Shown: positions 17,036 through 27,039, numbered from the stretch's first letter. The stretch: DNA of 64,000 bases from Flavobacteriaceae bacterium (GCA_016649715.1 JAENXC010000002.1:62001-126000); one strand, 5' to 3'. A program made the numbers and translations. Notes: a model not told the origin generated them from the sequence alone.

Positions 17036-19903
17036 ATGTTTAAAATATCTCTTAATAAAAATGCATTCGTCTTCGCATCCCTTGTGTTGTTTGTATTTTC
17101 CGTTAAAGCTCAAAATCCCACAACTGGACAGGATGATAGCAAACTATCCGTCCCTTACGAAAAATACGAACTTGCAAACGGGCTCGATGTAATTCTTCAC
17201 CAAGATAAAAGTGATCCAATTGTTTCCCTCGCCATTCAATACGGAGTGGGTTCTAACCGTGAATCAATTGGACATACAGGATTTGCCCACTTGTTTGAGC
17301 ACATGCTTTTTCAGGAATCTGAAAACGTACCGCAGGATCAATTCTTCAAAACTATCCAAGATGCCGGAGGAACGCTGAACGGTGGCACATGGAAAGACGG
17401 AACTGTTTATTATGAAGTGGTGCCAAAAAACGCTATGGAAACCGTGATGTGGCTGGAGAGCGACCGAATGGGCTATTTGATAAACACCGTAACTGAATCT
17501 GCCTTTGAAAACCAGCAGGAAGTGGTTCAAAACGAAAAGCGCCAACGGGTGGACAACAATCCCTATGGTCACACCAATTGGGTGATTGATAAAAACTTAT
17601 ATCCCGAAGGCCATCCTTATAATTGGCAAGTAATTGGCGAATTGGAAGACCTTCAAAATGCAACAGTGAAAGACGTAAAGGAATTTTATGATCGCTTTTA
17701 CGGTCCGAACAACGCAACTTTGGTTTTAGCGGGCGATTTTGATACTGCCGAAGCCAAGAAATTGATTGAAAAATATTTTGGAGAAATTAAGCGTCGTAAA
17801 GAGGTGGAACCTCTTAAACCACAACCTGTAACGCTTTCAAAAACCAAAAGACTGTATCACGAAGATAATTTTGCTACCGCGCCCCAACTAAATATGGTTT
17901 GGCCAACAGTGGAACAATACACTGACGACGCCTATGCTTTAGACTTTCTGGGCCAAATTCTTTCCGACGGGAAAAAGGTGCCGCTTTATAAAATATTGGT
18001 GAAAGAAAAGGATTTAACAGCAAAAACAAACGCTTACAACAGTTCAAATGAATTGGCTGGCGATTTCCAAATTTCTATAACGGCAAACAATAGTGTTGAC
18101 TTAGATTCTGTTGAAAGCGGAATTTATGAAGCCTTTGCTCTTTTCGAAAAAGACGGCGTTACAGATCGCGATATTGAACGGATTAAAGCAGGTCTTGAAA
18201 CCCAATTTTACAACGGCATCAGTAGTGTTTTGGGGAAATCATTTCAACTTGTGAAATATAATGTTTTTACAGGTAATCCTGGTTTTATAACCCAAGATAT
18301 TGAAAATATCAAAAAAGTTAAGAAAGAAGATGTGATGCGGGTTTACAACAAATATATCAAGGACAAACCTTATGTAATGACAAGTTTTGTTCCGAAAGGG
18401 CAACTTGAATTGATTACACAAAACTCTGAAAAAGCAAAAGTTGTTGAGGAAGAAATCAAGGAAAACATCACCAAAAAAGTGGAGGAAACAAAGGCTGAAA
18501 TTGTAAAAACACCCTCCAATTTTGACCGCTCAAAACCACCCATACAAGGACCTGCACCAGAACTTCACATTCCCGAAATGTGGACAACAAATCTAAAAAA
18601 CGGCATAAAAGTATCCGGAATTGAGCAGAATGAAATCCCGACGGTAAACTTTAGTTTGGTAATTGAAGGCGGCCATTTGCTCGACGATATGAAAAACAAT
18701 GGTGTTGCAAATTTAATGAGCGACATAATGATGGAAGGCACGGCAAACAGAACTCCGGAAGAATTGGAAGAAGCCATCGATCTTTTGGGAGCTAGCATCA
18801 GAATGTACACTACTGATGAATCTATCGTTATCCGTGGAAACACTTTGACACGCAACTTTGAAAAAACAATGGATTTGGTTACTGAAATCCTTTTGGAACC
18901 ACGTTGGGACGAGGAAGAATTGGGGCGTATTAAAACCAAAACTATCAATGCGATTGAACGTTCAGATGCAAATCCAAATGCTGTTGCAAATCGGGTTTAC
19001 AACAAAATTCTTTATGGCGCAGACCATATTTTCAGTTATCCAACTTCAGGAACTGTGGAATCTGTTAAGTCCATAACAATGGACAATTTGAAGGAATTTT
19101 ACAACAAGAATTTTTCACCTTCCGTAAGCACTTTCCAAGTAGTTGGAAAAATTGATAAACCCACTGTTTTGAAAGACTTGAAAGGTTTGGAAGAAGGTTG
19201 GGTCGCCAAAAAAGTAATCATTCCGGAATATACAGCTACAAACAACCGCAACAAGGCTTCACTTTATTTTGTTGATATGCCAAACGCCAAACAATCCGTT
19301 ATCGATATTGGTTATATAGCCTTGCCAAGAACAGATAAGGATTTCTATCCCGTGGAAGTGATGAACTACAAATTGGGTGGTTCTTTCTCAGGGAATGTGA
19401 ACTTGATACTTCGCGAGGAAAAGGGTTATACCTATGGGGCGAGGACCAATTTCAGCGGAAGCAAAATTCCTGGAACTTTTACTGCTTCTTCAAGCGTTAG
19501 AACCAACACCACAGGCGAATCCGTTCAGATTTTCAGGGATGAAATATCAAAATACAAAGAAGGCATTTCGCCCGAAGACCTTGAGTTTACAAAGAATGCG
19601 CTCATAAAATCGAACGCGCGCCGTTTTGAGACACAGGGTTCACTGTTGGGAATGTTACAGGAAATAAATGAATATAACCTTCCGGCAAATTATATTGAAA
19701 AAGAAGAAGCAACCGTAAGAAATATGACTTTGGAGCAACACAAAGCATTGGCCAATAAATATTTGGACGCTTCCAAAATGGCTTATTTGGTAGTTGGCGA
19801 CGCCGCAACTCAATATGAACAATTCAAAAATATGGGCTTTGACGAAGTGAAACTACTCGATAAAAATGGCGAGGAAGTGAAACCTGACGATGTGAAAAAG
19901 TAA
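17036..19903 (+). CDS. Exported two-domain M16 (pitrilysin-type) metallopeptidase
   Basis: A 955-residue zinc peptidase with signal peptide (about 1-25, ending SVKA). The N-terminal M16 unit has the inverted zinc motif HLFEH at 85-89 (GHTGFAHLFEHMLFQE) and the downstream glutamate in FENQQEVVQNEKR. The second M16 unit starts near residue 515 (LKNGIKVSGIEQNEIPTVNF) and lacks HxxEH, as is usual for the non-catalytic half; it still has the NLILREEKGYTYGARTNF block. It probably degrades peptides in the periplasm. It stands alone, ending at a hairpin formed by a dispersed repeat. Confidence 0.92.
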   Translation: MFKISLNKNAFVFASLVLFVFSVKAQNPTTGQDDSKLSVPYEKYELANGLDVILHQDKSDPIVSLAIQYGVGSNRESIGHTGFAHLFEHMLFQESENVPQDQFFKTIQDAGGTLNGGTWKDGTVYYEVVPKNAMETVMWLESDRMGYLINTVTESAFENQQEVVQNEKRQRVDNNPYGHTNWVIDKNLYPEGHPYNWQVIGELEDLQNATVKDVKEFYDRFYGPNNATLVLAGDFDTAEAKKLIEKYFGEIKRRKEVEPLKPQPVTLSKTKRLYHEDNFATAPQLNMVWPTVEQYTDDAYALDFLGQILSDGKKVPLYKILVKEKDLTAKTNAYNSSNELAGDFQISITANNSVDLDSVESGIYEAFALFEKDGVTDRDIERIKAGLETQFYNGISSVLGKSFQLVKYNVFTGNPGFITQDIENIKKVKKEDVMRVYNKYIKDKPYVMTSFVPKGQLELITQNSEKAKVVEEEIKENITKKVEETKAEIVKTPSNFDRSKPPIQGPAPELHIPEMWTTNLKNGIKVSGIEQNEIPTVNFSLVIEGGHLLDDMKNNGVANLMSDIMMEGTANRTPEELEEAIDLLGASIRMYTTDESIVIRGNTLTRNFEKTMDLVTEILLEPRWDEEELGRIKTKTINAIERSDANPNAVANRVYNKILYGADHIFSYPTSGTVESVKSITMDNLKEFYNKNFSPSVSTFQVVGKIDKPTVLKDLKGLEEGWVAKKVIIPEYTATNNRNKASLYFVDMPNAKQSVIDIGYIALPRTDKDFYPVEVMNYKLGGSFSGNVNLILREEKGYTYGARTNFSGSKIPGTFTASSSVRTNTTGESVQIFRDEISKYKEGISPEDLEFTKNALIKSNARRFETQGSLLGMLQEINEYNLPANYIEKEEATVRNMTLEQHKALANKYLDASKMAYLVVGDAATQYEQFKNMGFDEVKLLDKNGEEVKPDDVKK

Positions 19904-19925
19904 AAATTCATTAAGGAATTTAATG

Positions 19926-19977
19926 GCCACGAATTCACGATTATTTTACATAAAAATTCGTGAATTCGTGGCTTTTT
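19926..19977 (+). terminator. Repeat-derived hairpin and T-run after the M16 peptidase gene
   Basis: Perfect 15-bp inverted repeat gccacgaattcacga (19926-19940) / tcgtgaattcgtggc (19958-19972), 17-base loop, followed by TTTTT. The arm sequence recurs, degenerate, at 56002-56087, so the terminator is probably built from a dispersed repeat. Confidence 0.75.
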
Positions 19978-20010
19978 ATTTAATTACCTTTATCTATATC
20001 TTTCAATATT

Positions 20011-21135
20011 ATGAATAAATTCTATCTTCTTTTTTTCTCCGTAATCCTGATTTTCGGTTGTAAAAATCATCAAGATGAAAACTCAGACATTTCCCAAAAG
20101 GAAGAAAATCCTATTCAGAAATTCAAGGAACCAACCTTTACTTTGGCTCAAGCAAATAAGCTGATTGAACTTCCTTTGCATTGTGTTGGCACGGAATATC
20201 CTTATAAACCGGGTGAGACTTTGGAAAGTGAAGCAGATTTGGTTGAACCTGAAACCGTTCACCCTATTTTTTACGGATGTTTTGATTGGCACAGCGCTGT
20301 GCACGGCTATTGGTCTATGGTTACACTGCTTAAGCAATTTCCAGAAATGGACAAGGCGGAGGAAGTGCGAAAGCTGTTGAAAGAAAAGATCACGTCTACG
20401 AACGTCGCAACTGAGGTAGTATTTTTTGAAAAACCTATCAACAAATCTTTTGAAAGAACTTACGGGTGGGCGTGGCTTTTAAAACTTTCCGAAGAGCTGC
20501 ACAATTGGGATGACCCAATGGCCCGGGAACTGGAAGAAAATCTAAAACCGTTGGCTGATATTATCATACTTCGTTATAAGGAATTTCTGCCAAAATTGAA
20601 TTATCCAATCCGCGTTGGAGAGCATACCAATACTGCTTTTGGGCTTACCTTCGCTTATGATTACGCCAAATCGGTTGGCGATTTAGAACTAAAACAACTA
20701 ATTGAAAAGCGCTCCCGCGACTTTTATTTCAATGATAAAAATTGCCCAATAACATGGGAACCCAGTGGCTACGATTTTCTTTCACCCTGTTTGGAAGAAG
20801 TGGATATTATGCGCCGTGTGCTTTCTTCAGATGAATTCACAACTTGGATGGATGCTTTTCTGCCACAACTTGCCGATGATAATTATCATTTGAAAGTAGG
20901 GGAGGTGAGCGACCGAACCGATGGAAAACTGGTGCATTTAGACGGTCTTAATTTCAGCAGGGCTTGGGTTTTTTACGGCTTGGCGAAACAATATCCAAAA
21001 TACAAACACCTTGAAAATCTTGCCAATGAGCACGTGGCCTACTCATTTCCAAATTTGGTTGGCGATAGTTATGAAGGTGGTCACTGGTTGGGCAGCTTTG
21101 CCATTTATGCGCTGAACACATTGCACGGAAAATAG
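20011..21135 (+). CDS. DUF2891 family lipoprotein
   Basis: A 374-residue lipoprotein: N-terminal signal with lipobox ending at Cys 17 (VILIFGCKN). The rest belongs to the DUF2891 family, with VHPIFYGCFDWHSAVHGYWS near residues 88-108, then YGWAWLLKLSEELHNWDDPM, and VGEHTNTAFGLTFAYDYA. The family is alpha-helical and rich in Trp and His; its activity is unknown to me. It converges on the eCIS ATPase gene with only one base between the two stop codons and no visible terminator. Confidence 0.85.
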   Translation: MNKFYLLFFSVILIFGCKNHQDENSDISQKEENPIQKFKEPTFTLAQANKLIELPLHCVGTEYPYKPGETLESEADLVEPETVHPIFYGCFDWHSAVHGYWSMVTLLKQFPEMDKAEEVRKLLKEKITSTNVATEVVFFEKPINKSFERTYGWAWLLKLSEELHNWDDPMARELEENLKPLADIIILRYKEFLPKLNYPIRVGEHTNTAFGLTFAYDYAKSVGDLELKQLIEKRSRDFYFNDKNCPITWEPSGYDFLSPCLEEVDIMRRVLSSDEFTTWMDAFLPQLADDNYHLKVGEVSDRTDGKLVHLDGLNFSRAWVFYGLAKQYPKYKHLENLANEHVAYSFPNLVGDSYEGGHWLGSFAIYALNTLHGK

Positions 21136-21136
21136 T

Positions 21137-22456
21137 TTAGTGCGTGCGGTTTTCCTTTAAAAATTCCCGCTTTATTCCCTGCTGTAGAATTTCTGCGGTA
21201 AGCGTTTCACTCTTTTCATCCAGCACTTTTAAGCAGCAAAATTGAATAATATTCAAAATATTAGAGCCGGTAAGTTCATATTTTTTAGCAACTTCTTCCC
21301 AGTTGATTTCTTTGGAAATTTGCATTTTTTTGGGAAGATTTGTTTTCCAAATAACAGCCCTTTCCTTTGGCCCCGGCATCTCAAAAGCAATGATGGATTG
21401 AAACCTTCGCGTGAAAGATTCATCAATATTATCCCTAAAATTGGAAGCCAAAATAATCAGTCCGGGATGCGATTCCACTCGTTGCAATAGATAAGAAACC
21501 TCTTGGTTTGCGTATTTGTCGTGTGCATCACGAACATTGGTGCGTTTCCCGAAGATGGCATCGGCTTCGTCAAAAAATAAAATCCAGTCTTTATGTGCGG
21601 CTTTATTGAAAAGATTTGAAAGATTTTTTTCAGTCTCGCCTATATATTTTGAAACTACTGTGGAAAGGTCAATTCTGTAAACAGGTTTGTTTGTGTACTT
21701 CCCCAAAAGACTTGCGGTAAGTGTCTTTCCGGTTCCTGCTGGCCCGTGAAAAAGTACTCTGTAGCCTTCTTTCAACCGTTTGTCCATTTCCCAATTTTTG
21801 AACAAATAATCGTTGTGTTGCAACCATATTTCAAGTTCCTTGATTTGCTGTATCGTTTTTTGATTCAATATAAGGTCATCCCAACGTAATTGAGTCTCCA
21901 ATTTTTCCGCAGGAAATTGGGTACTCAATTTGGGCGGTGGAACAATACCTGTAGTCAATATATAAACAATTTCGGGGAAAAGGACCAACTTGCCGCTCAT
22001 CATCGGTTCGCCGGAGGGCACATTTTCAAGATAGAGAACGTCCTTCTTGTTGAAGAAATGTTCTTTAGAAAAAAAATCCATGCATTCCATTCGTTTTGTA
22101 AAATTGGTTCCTCCCAAAATAAATTGGACGGTTTCGCCCGTGGGAAGGATACCTCGGTGGTTTTGCCCTTTAACGCCTCCAAACTGGATAAAATCGGTTC
22201 CATTGGGGAATTCCTTTGAAACCACATCCTGCAGTAAAGATGGAAAAAAGGAGGGAACGAGTGCCAAAAGAAGTACTACGCACTCCGCTTGTGAAAAGTT
22301 TTCTTCTTTCAAAAAAGCGCCTAATTTTGATCTTCCAAGTTTTTTTAAATCCAATTTTGGTGCGTCTTTTTCAAAAACAGCCGAAGTGTTTTTAATGCGC
22401 CACGAAATCAAAGCTTCCAAGAAAGTGAATATTTTGCTGAGTTCTGTTTCTTTCAT
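21137..22456 (-). CDS. eCIS AAA+ ATPase (Afp15/Pvc15 type)
   Basis: A 439-residue AAA+ ATPase, last gene of the injection-system cluster. The N-terminal half (about 1-190) is cluster specific; the C-terminal half has Walker A GPAGTGKT at 238-245, Walker B WILFFDEADAIFG near 291-303, LILASNFRDNIDESFTRRFQ with the arginine finger, and a lid domain. In Afp and PVC the equivalent ATPase is needed for particle assembly or cargo loading. It starts 71 bases after the stop of the peptidoglycan-hydrolase-like gene and overlaps nothing. Confidence 0.88.
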   Translation of the reverse strand: MKETELSKIFTFLEALISWRIKNTSAVFEKDAPKLDLKKLGRSKLGAFLKEENFSQAECVVLLLALVPSFFPSLLQDVVSKEFPNGTDFIQFGGVKGQNHRGILPTGETVQFILGGTNFTKRMECMDFFSKEHFFNKKDVLYLENVPSGEPMMSGKLVLFPEIVYILTTGIVPPPKLSTQFPAEKLETQLRWDDLILNQKTIQQIKELEIWLQHNDYLFKNWEMDKRLKEGYRVLFHGPAGTGKTLTASLLGKYTNKPVYRIDLSTVVSKYIGETEKNLSNLFNKAAHKDWILFFDEADAIFGKRTNVRDAHDKYANQEVSYLLQRVESHPGLIILASNFRDNIDESFTRRFQSIIAFEMPGPKERAVIWKTNLPKKMQISKEINWEEVAKKYELTGSNILNIIQFCCLKVLDEKSETLTAEILQQGIKREFLKENRTH

Positions 22457-22527
22457 TGAAAAATTACTTAAAGTTCTAATTTAAAGATAATTATCAGCAA
22501 TTTGAATTTTTTTAACGCAAATGCGAA

Positions 22528-23343
22528 TTATACTAATGGCTCGATGGAAAATACATCCAATAGTGATTTTCTGAAATTTCGGGTTCTCTTTAAAACGGCA
22601 ATACCATTTCGAGAGCCAGCTTGGTTGGTGTTTCCCTCAATAGTTTCAATCACATCGTTGTTTGCTGAAATTATTATACCAGTATGTGTCCAATCGTTAC
22701 TGGATTTTTGCAATAGAAAAAAATCGCCCGGTTTCATAACCGAGGGATTATTGCGAACGGATTGATAACGGGTCAACAATCCTTTGTTAAGACCTGTTGT
22801 GCCCACAGTGTCGCAACTATAGGTAAGGGGCATCAAGCTGCGAAAATCCTTCCCAACGGCACTTGCAGCTTGGTCCAAAATGGTCTGCGCAAAACCCATA
22901 CACCAATACCATGGAGTACCTTCATGGTCATCCATATATGCCCGTACCCATGGCCCACAGTTGGACTGTCCTTGTATTTCAAGCTCGAAAGGTGCATTTT
23001 TCAAATGGTTTTCGGCTGCTTCTACAATAGCGTTTCTAAGCGAAGTTGACTTTAAAGGTTTTTCAAAAGCTTCTTTCATTCCTTCACAAAGTTTTTCAAA
23101 CAGTTGAGTTGTGACTATGCCAGTTGGACTTTCGCCTATTGCATTTTGAAAATTTTTAACGGCTTTTTCCATTGCAGGCCCAAAGTCGCCATCAATACCG
23201 GTAACAGTACCGCTTTCGGGATGCTGAATGGCATATAGCGAAAGCCATGATTGGATTTTCATCACATCTTTTTTGTTATTATCGCCATTTCTTTTTTGAG
23301 TGTCGGCGATTGTTAGTTCTTTTAAATACTTGTCTTTTTTCAT
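22528..23343 (-). CDS. Peptidoglycan-binding and CHAP-like cysteine amidase protein in eCIS cluster
   Basis: A 271-residue protein without signal peptide. Residues about 25-90 resemble a PGBD1 peptidoglycan-binding domain (IQSWLSLYAI...GDFGPAMEKAVKNFQ...GIVTTQLFEKL). The rest looks like a CHAP/NlpC-type papain fold: Cys 148 in TPWYWCMGFAQ (compare the usual WCAxFV), His 220 in DWTHTGIII, and Glu 236/Asn 238 in IEGNTN. It may cut bacterial cell wall, either to release particles from the producer or as cargo. Its lack of an export signal and its place between the propeller gene and the ATPase favour an eCIS role. Confidence 0.7.
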   Translation of the reverse strand: MKKDKYLKELTIADTQKRNGDNNKKDVMKIQSWLSLYAIQHPESGTVTGIDGDFGPAMEKAVKNFQNAIGESPTGIVTTQLFEKLCEGMKEAFEKPLKSTSLRNAIVEAAENHLKNAPFELEIQGQSNCGPWVRAYMDDHEGTPWYWCMGFAQTILDQAASAVGKDFRSLMPLTYSCDTVGTTGLNKGLLTRYQSVRNNPSVMKPGDFFLLQKSSNDWTHTGIIISANNDVIETIEGNTNQAGSRNGIAVLKRTRNFRKSLLDVFSIEPLV

Positions 23344-23351
23344 AATTTTAT

Positions 23352-24272
23352 CTATTTAGGTGGTTGCTTTTTCAATAAAATCAATTTGGAGTTTTGGATT
23401 ACTGCAAGGCTGTCTTTCCAAGCGATTACGGAAAAGACGAAACCATCAATTTCGAATACATCTGTGTTTTCTTGAATAACTACCGATTGCCATTTGTTAT
23501 CCTCATCTATTGTCGATTCTTGTTTTTGGAGCCAGAAAGTGGCCTCCTTCCCTGAAATAGCTTTGAGCTTTCCAAGGGAAGCTTTATTAATAGGAAAATC
23601 TACCAATTTATCATTTTTCAGAAATTTGAGAAAAACGGTATTAGGTTCAAGCCATCCATAAAAAATTGCATCAGTTGTTTCACCAATTGTTATTTGCTGT
23701 GAAATATCCAAATTTGCTATTTTGTTGCTAATTAAATTAATTAGGGTTGTCTTATTCTTTTCTGAAATGGCGGCAAAAATTGTTTCCTTTAAAGGAAAGA
23801 GTATGGCGGGTGGACTACTGACTGAAATTGGTGATAGTCTTTCAATTTTATGGGCCACCAAATTCAAGTTTCCACGTTCTATTTGGTTTGTGTTTTCTTG
23901 CCAAGCGATGAACAATTTATTGGAGCAGGTTGTTAATGGCCAAATGGTCGGGGTGAATTCCAAAGTGTTTTGCCATTGAATTTCTCCAGAATTATTTATG
24001 GCGATTATCATGGGTTTTCCCTCAAAATCTGCACCTGTAACGATGAGTTGTTTTTTGCAGATTGTAGCCGAAGTTGATAAAAGTGGCAGCTGAGCCATTT
24101 TTTCAAAATCTAATGAAGCGTTCAGTTTAAATAATATAGTTTCTTTATTGGCCAATACATTTATCAATATATAGACTACTTCGTCCCAGCAGACCAAAAC
24201 CGCATGGGTTTCAATAACAATTGGTAACGAAATAGTTTTTGCAATTTTCAGTATGGCTTTATTTTCTTTCAT
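23352..24272 (-). CDS. Propeller-like protein of eCIS cluster, unknown function
   Basis: A 306-residue protein from the ATG at 24272 (MKENKAILKIAKTISLPIVI), 10 bases after the stop of the DUF4157 gene; a longer reading to 24428 would overlap that gene and is less likely. It is made of repeated beta-rich blocks of about 40-50 residues (for example TICKKQLIVTGADFEGKPMI, AINNSGEIQWQNTLEFTP), which looks like a beta-propeller. No signal peptide and no catalytic motif are seen. It may be a cargo, chaperone or target-binding subunit. It ends 8 bases before the peptidoglycan-hydrolase-like gene. Confidence 0.6.
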   Translation of the reverse strand: MKENKAILKIAKTISLPIVIETHAVLVCWDEVVYILINVLANKETILFKLNASLDFEKMAQLPLLSTSATICKKQLIVTGADFEGKPMIIAINNSGEIQWQNTLEFTPTIWPLTTCSNKLFIAWQENTNQIERGNLNLVAHKIERLSPISVSSPPAILFPLKETIFAAISEKNKTTLINLISNKIANLDISQQITIGETTDAIFYGWLEPNTVFLKFLKNDKLVDFPINKASLGKLKAISGKEATFWLQKQESTIDEDNKWQSVVIQENTDVFEIDGFVFSVIAWKDSLAVIQNSKLILLKKQPPK

Positions 24273-24282
24273 TCTAAAATTT

Positions 24283-27039
24283 TTATGCGTTGTCATGAAT
24301 CCATTCGGCAAACGAAACATAGGCCGGGATAAACGCGGTTTCCACATCTGGGGTTGCACCTGCCAATGCCTGAAGCAACAGTGATATTTGTTGGCGTGCT
24401 TCAGCTCGGAAAAAGTCGGGACCAACAAATACTGTATCGCTCGCTAATGTGGCACCTGAAGGCCAAGACACCACTCCGGTAGCAAGCCCAATTATAGTTA
24501 GATCCCGTTTTACGGCGAATTTCATCATTTTGTAACGTTCCAATATAGCAGCTAATTTTACCATATCATCGAGAGTGGGTTTATTGAGCGGAACGGAAGG
24601 ATCATTTACAGGAAAGCGTAGGGCAGCTTGTTCCATATATTCTTTGGCCCAGGTTAAATCCCAAGTTATCTCATCACTCCTCACTTTTTGGGCCTCTCCA
24701 AATAATTGTCCGGTGTGGTCAGTTGCCCAATCGATTCTTTTTTCAAACTGTGCCAAAGCCATTTTCAAAGGAGCCTCATCTTCTTGATCAATTCCTATTA
24801 AAGTATCATTGGCGGGAGTAAGTATTCCTGCCGGAACCGCATTTGCATTTCCGGTAGTCTTTACTTCTTTGGCATATAATGCGAATAGCGCATAGCTGTC
24901 AGAATTTCGCAAACGGTCCGCAGGAGAAAGTAGGAACATCAGTCTCTCGTGTCTGTAAGCAACGTCTTTTGTGCCTTCGGTAGGCTTGCTGGCACCCCCC
25001 AATGGCGATGTTCCGTGCGCGCTTTCGTGGATTAAATTACGGGCCTGGTCGTTGGTATTCATTCCTTTAAACATTGGGACACATAAGGTCATCCTTGAGG
25101 CAGCATCCACCGAATGGTTATAGGCAATCACACCCGTATTCTCACAACCTCCTTTATCACATTGGCCGCCACAACGGGTAATGGCTGGCAACCCTGAAAC
25201 ATGCATTTGTAATATAGAAAGATTATTTGCTAAAGTAGTTAAAGTGGCGGTGTCCTTATTTCCAAAAAATTGTTCTACCAAAGTTGGATTAAAATCGGCG
25301 TGCGCCGGATTTGCGGCATTTATTGCCGCTGTCATAGCAGCATTGGCAATAGGCAAAGCTGTATTGAAGGCAGAGAGCGTATCCGCATCCATAGTGGCGC
25401 AGGGTTGTGTGGGTGGATTTACCTTTTCCGGAGGATTGGTTCCAGGAATCTCTGCAGCGCAATCAAGGGTGGTGGGGGTGGAAGTTCCAGTAAGAATTTC
25501 TACACTACGAGCATTGGCAAAGTCGCTTCGTGTTGCTGTGGCTCCAGCATTGCCTATTGCAGAAACTACCATTACTGCGTTGGGATTAAGTCTTAATTTT
25601 GCACTTACTAAATTTGCTCTGTTTTGGGCTAATACTGGATCTTCCTCCATACTGGTAAAACCAATTAATCGAATATTTGTTGGCGCGGTTAATTTGAGAG
25701 CATCAATTTGCGAAATCGCATTTGGAGTTAATTGATCACTACCTCCGGCGAAAAACACTTTGTCTTGTGATGATTTTGGAATTCGGTTAATTTTAAAATC
25801 AGTCGCTCCAGCGGTTGGCATTACGGTTGGCATTGACGTTGCCGTAGGCTGAAGCGTAACCAAACTTTTTCGATTTTGGGTAGTATCCACACTTGAGAAT
25901 TCCTCAGTTTCCCCGTGCGCAAATTTATGGAATGTTGCTGTTGAAGGAATTCCGGGGCTTCCGTCGCTGGGGTTTTTCAGTTCATTTTCAACTGCGTTTG
26001 CACGATCACAGGAAAGTTTCCAATTGGTTGATGCTTCTCCATCACAACTTGCGAAACCATCAATTCTTACAGTGTCATTTCTTGCGTCTGCATGCCATTT
26101 TGCAGCGATAGCTGAAATAGCAGCAATCCCCGAAGCATCTATTGCCCATTTGCCCACTACATAATTTATTTCGGTATTTTGATGCGTAGGCCGGGAAGTT
26201 TCTGTGGAACAGCCATTCATCCCTGTGGAGGGGACTGTGGCAGGTCTATTGTCGCAAAATCGCTGAATATTGTTGCGAATGCCTTTATTTTGCTGAATAA
26301 CATGAGTTAGTTCGTGTGCTAATAAATGGTTTCCGGATTTTGACGAAGGATTAAATTTCCCGCTGTTGAAATAAATATCGTTGCCATTAGTAAATGCTTG
26401 TGCACCCAATAGACGATTCATTTGAACCGAAGTACTATTATTATGTATCCTAACATTGCTGAAATCTGCTCCAAAACCTCGCTCCATTTGCATTTTGGAA
26501 TTGTGTGGTAAAACCGAACCACTACCTTTTGTGCTTTTTAGAGTTTTTTCTACTGTATTAAATGAAGAGCCTTCATTTCCTGTTGATTTTTTCTGAATTT
26601 TTTCTTCCTCCTGCTCACATGCTTCACATTTTTGCTGGAGATTAATTGATCCGCTCTCTTCTGAAACCTTTGCTTGAACTGATTCCTTTTCACATTCCTC
26701 GCACTTTCCCTGAACTTTTTCTTCTTCATTGGTTTGTAATTGCACCAATGGCTTTATAGAGTCAGAAAGTGGTTTTTTTTGAATTTCGTCTGCGTTTTCC
26801 TCTTCACTTTTTTTCTGGATAGGCGAAGTCGGAAAAAAAGTTTCAGCGGCTTTAGAAGAATTATTTTCCGCTCGCTGCACTACTTTATCTGCCACAGCAT
26901 CGGCTTCTTTTTCAAATGAATCACCAGCTTTTCCAACAGATAATTTGGCTTGAGCAGCAAAAAAAGGCGAATTACCGCTAAATTGCGACCCTGAATTAGG
27001 TTTTCCGTTTTGGACGTTATGTGATGAAAATGCTCTCAT
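24283..27039 (-). CDS. DUF4157 (eCIS core) protein with two OmpA-like domains and an aspzincin-like protease domain
   Basis: A 918-residue protein, probable cargo. The N-terminal 150 residues are low complexity with two Cys pairs (KCEECEKE and KCEACEQEEE). The DUF4157 domain spans about 185-260 and contains HELTH at 242-246 (HLLAHELTHVIQQNKG). Two OmpA-like segments follow: about 290-400 (VRIDGFASCDGEASTNWKLS, then CDRANAVENEL) and about 415-525 (IRLIGFTSMEEDPVLAQNRA). Near residue 671 is a second zinc motif, HESAH (671-675), then GTKDVAY (Asp 692), then RNSDSYALF; HExxH plus GTxDxxY is the aspzincin (M35) signature. The C-terminal 200 residues are helical and unassigned. DUF4157 is the best-known marker of proteins linked to eCIS. 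Confidence 0.85.
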   Translation of the reverse strand: MRAFSSHNVQNGKPNSGSQFSGNSPFFAAQAKLSVGKAGDSFEKEADAVADKVVQRAENNSSKAAETFFPTSPIQKKSEEENADEIQKKPLSDSIKPLVQLQTNEEEKVQGKCEECEKESVQAKVSEESGSINLQQKCEACEQEEEKIQKKSTGNEGSSFNTVEKTLKSTKGSGSVLPHNSKMQMERGFGADFSNVRIHNNSTSVQMNRLLGAQAFTNGNDIYFNSGKFNPSSKSGNHLLAHELTHVIQQNKGIRNNIQRFCDNRPATVPSTGMNGCSTETSRPTHQNTEINYVVGKWAIDASGIAAISAIAAKWHADARNDTVRIDGFASCDGEASTNWKLSCDRANAVENELKNPSDGSPGIPSTATFHKFAHGETEEFSSVDTTQNRKSLVTLQPTATSMPTVMPTAGATDFKINRIPKSSQDKVFFAGGSDQLTPNAISQIDALKLTAPTNIRLIGFTSMEEDPVLAQNRANLVSAKLRLNPNAVMVVSAIGNAGATATRSDFANARSVEILTGTSTPTTLDCAAEIPGTNPPEKVNPPTQPCATMDADTLSAFNTALPIANAAMTAAINAANPAHADFNPTLVEQFFGNKDTATLTTLANNLSILQMHVSGLPAITRCGGQCDKGGCENTGVIAYNHSVDAASRMTLCVPMFKGMNTNDQARNLIHESAHGTSPLGGASKPTEGTKDVAYRHERLMFLLSPADRLRNSDSYALFALYAKEVKTTGNANAVPAGILTPANDTLIGIDQEDEAPLKMALAQFEKRIDWATDHTGQLFGEAQKVRSDEITWDLTWAKEYMEQAALRFPVNDPSVPLNKPTLDDMVKLAAILERYKMMKFAVKRDLTIIGLATGVVSWPSGATLASDTVFVGPDFFRAEARQQISLLLQALAGATPDVETAFIPAYVSFAEWIHDNA

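Noticed and set aside
24272-24428. Longer start of the propeller-like gene, reading 52 codons upstream of ATG 24272
   Set aside because: It overlaps the end of the DUF4157 gene, and the extra residues are basic and low in family likeness; ATG 24272 is 10 bases after the previous stop.
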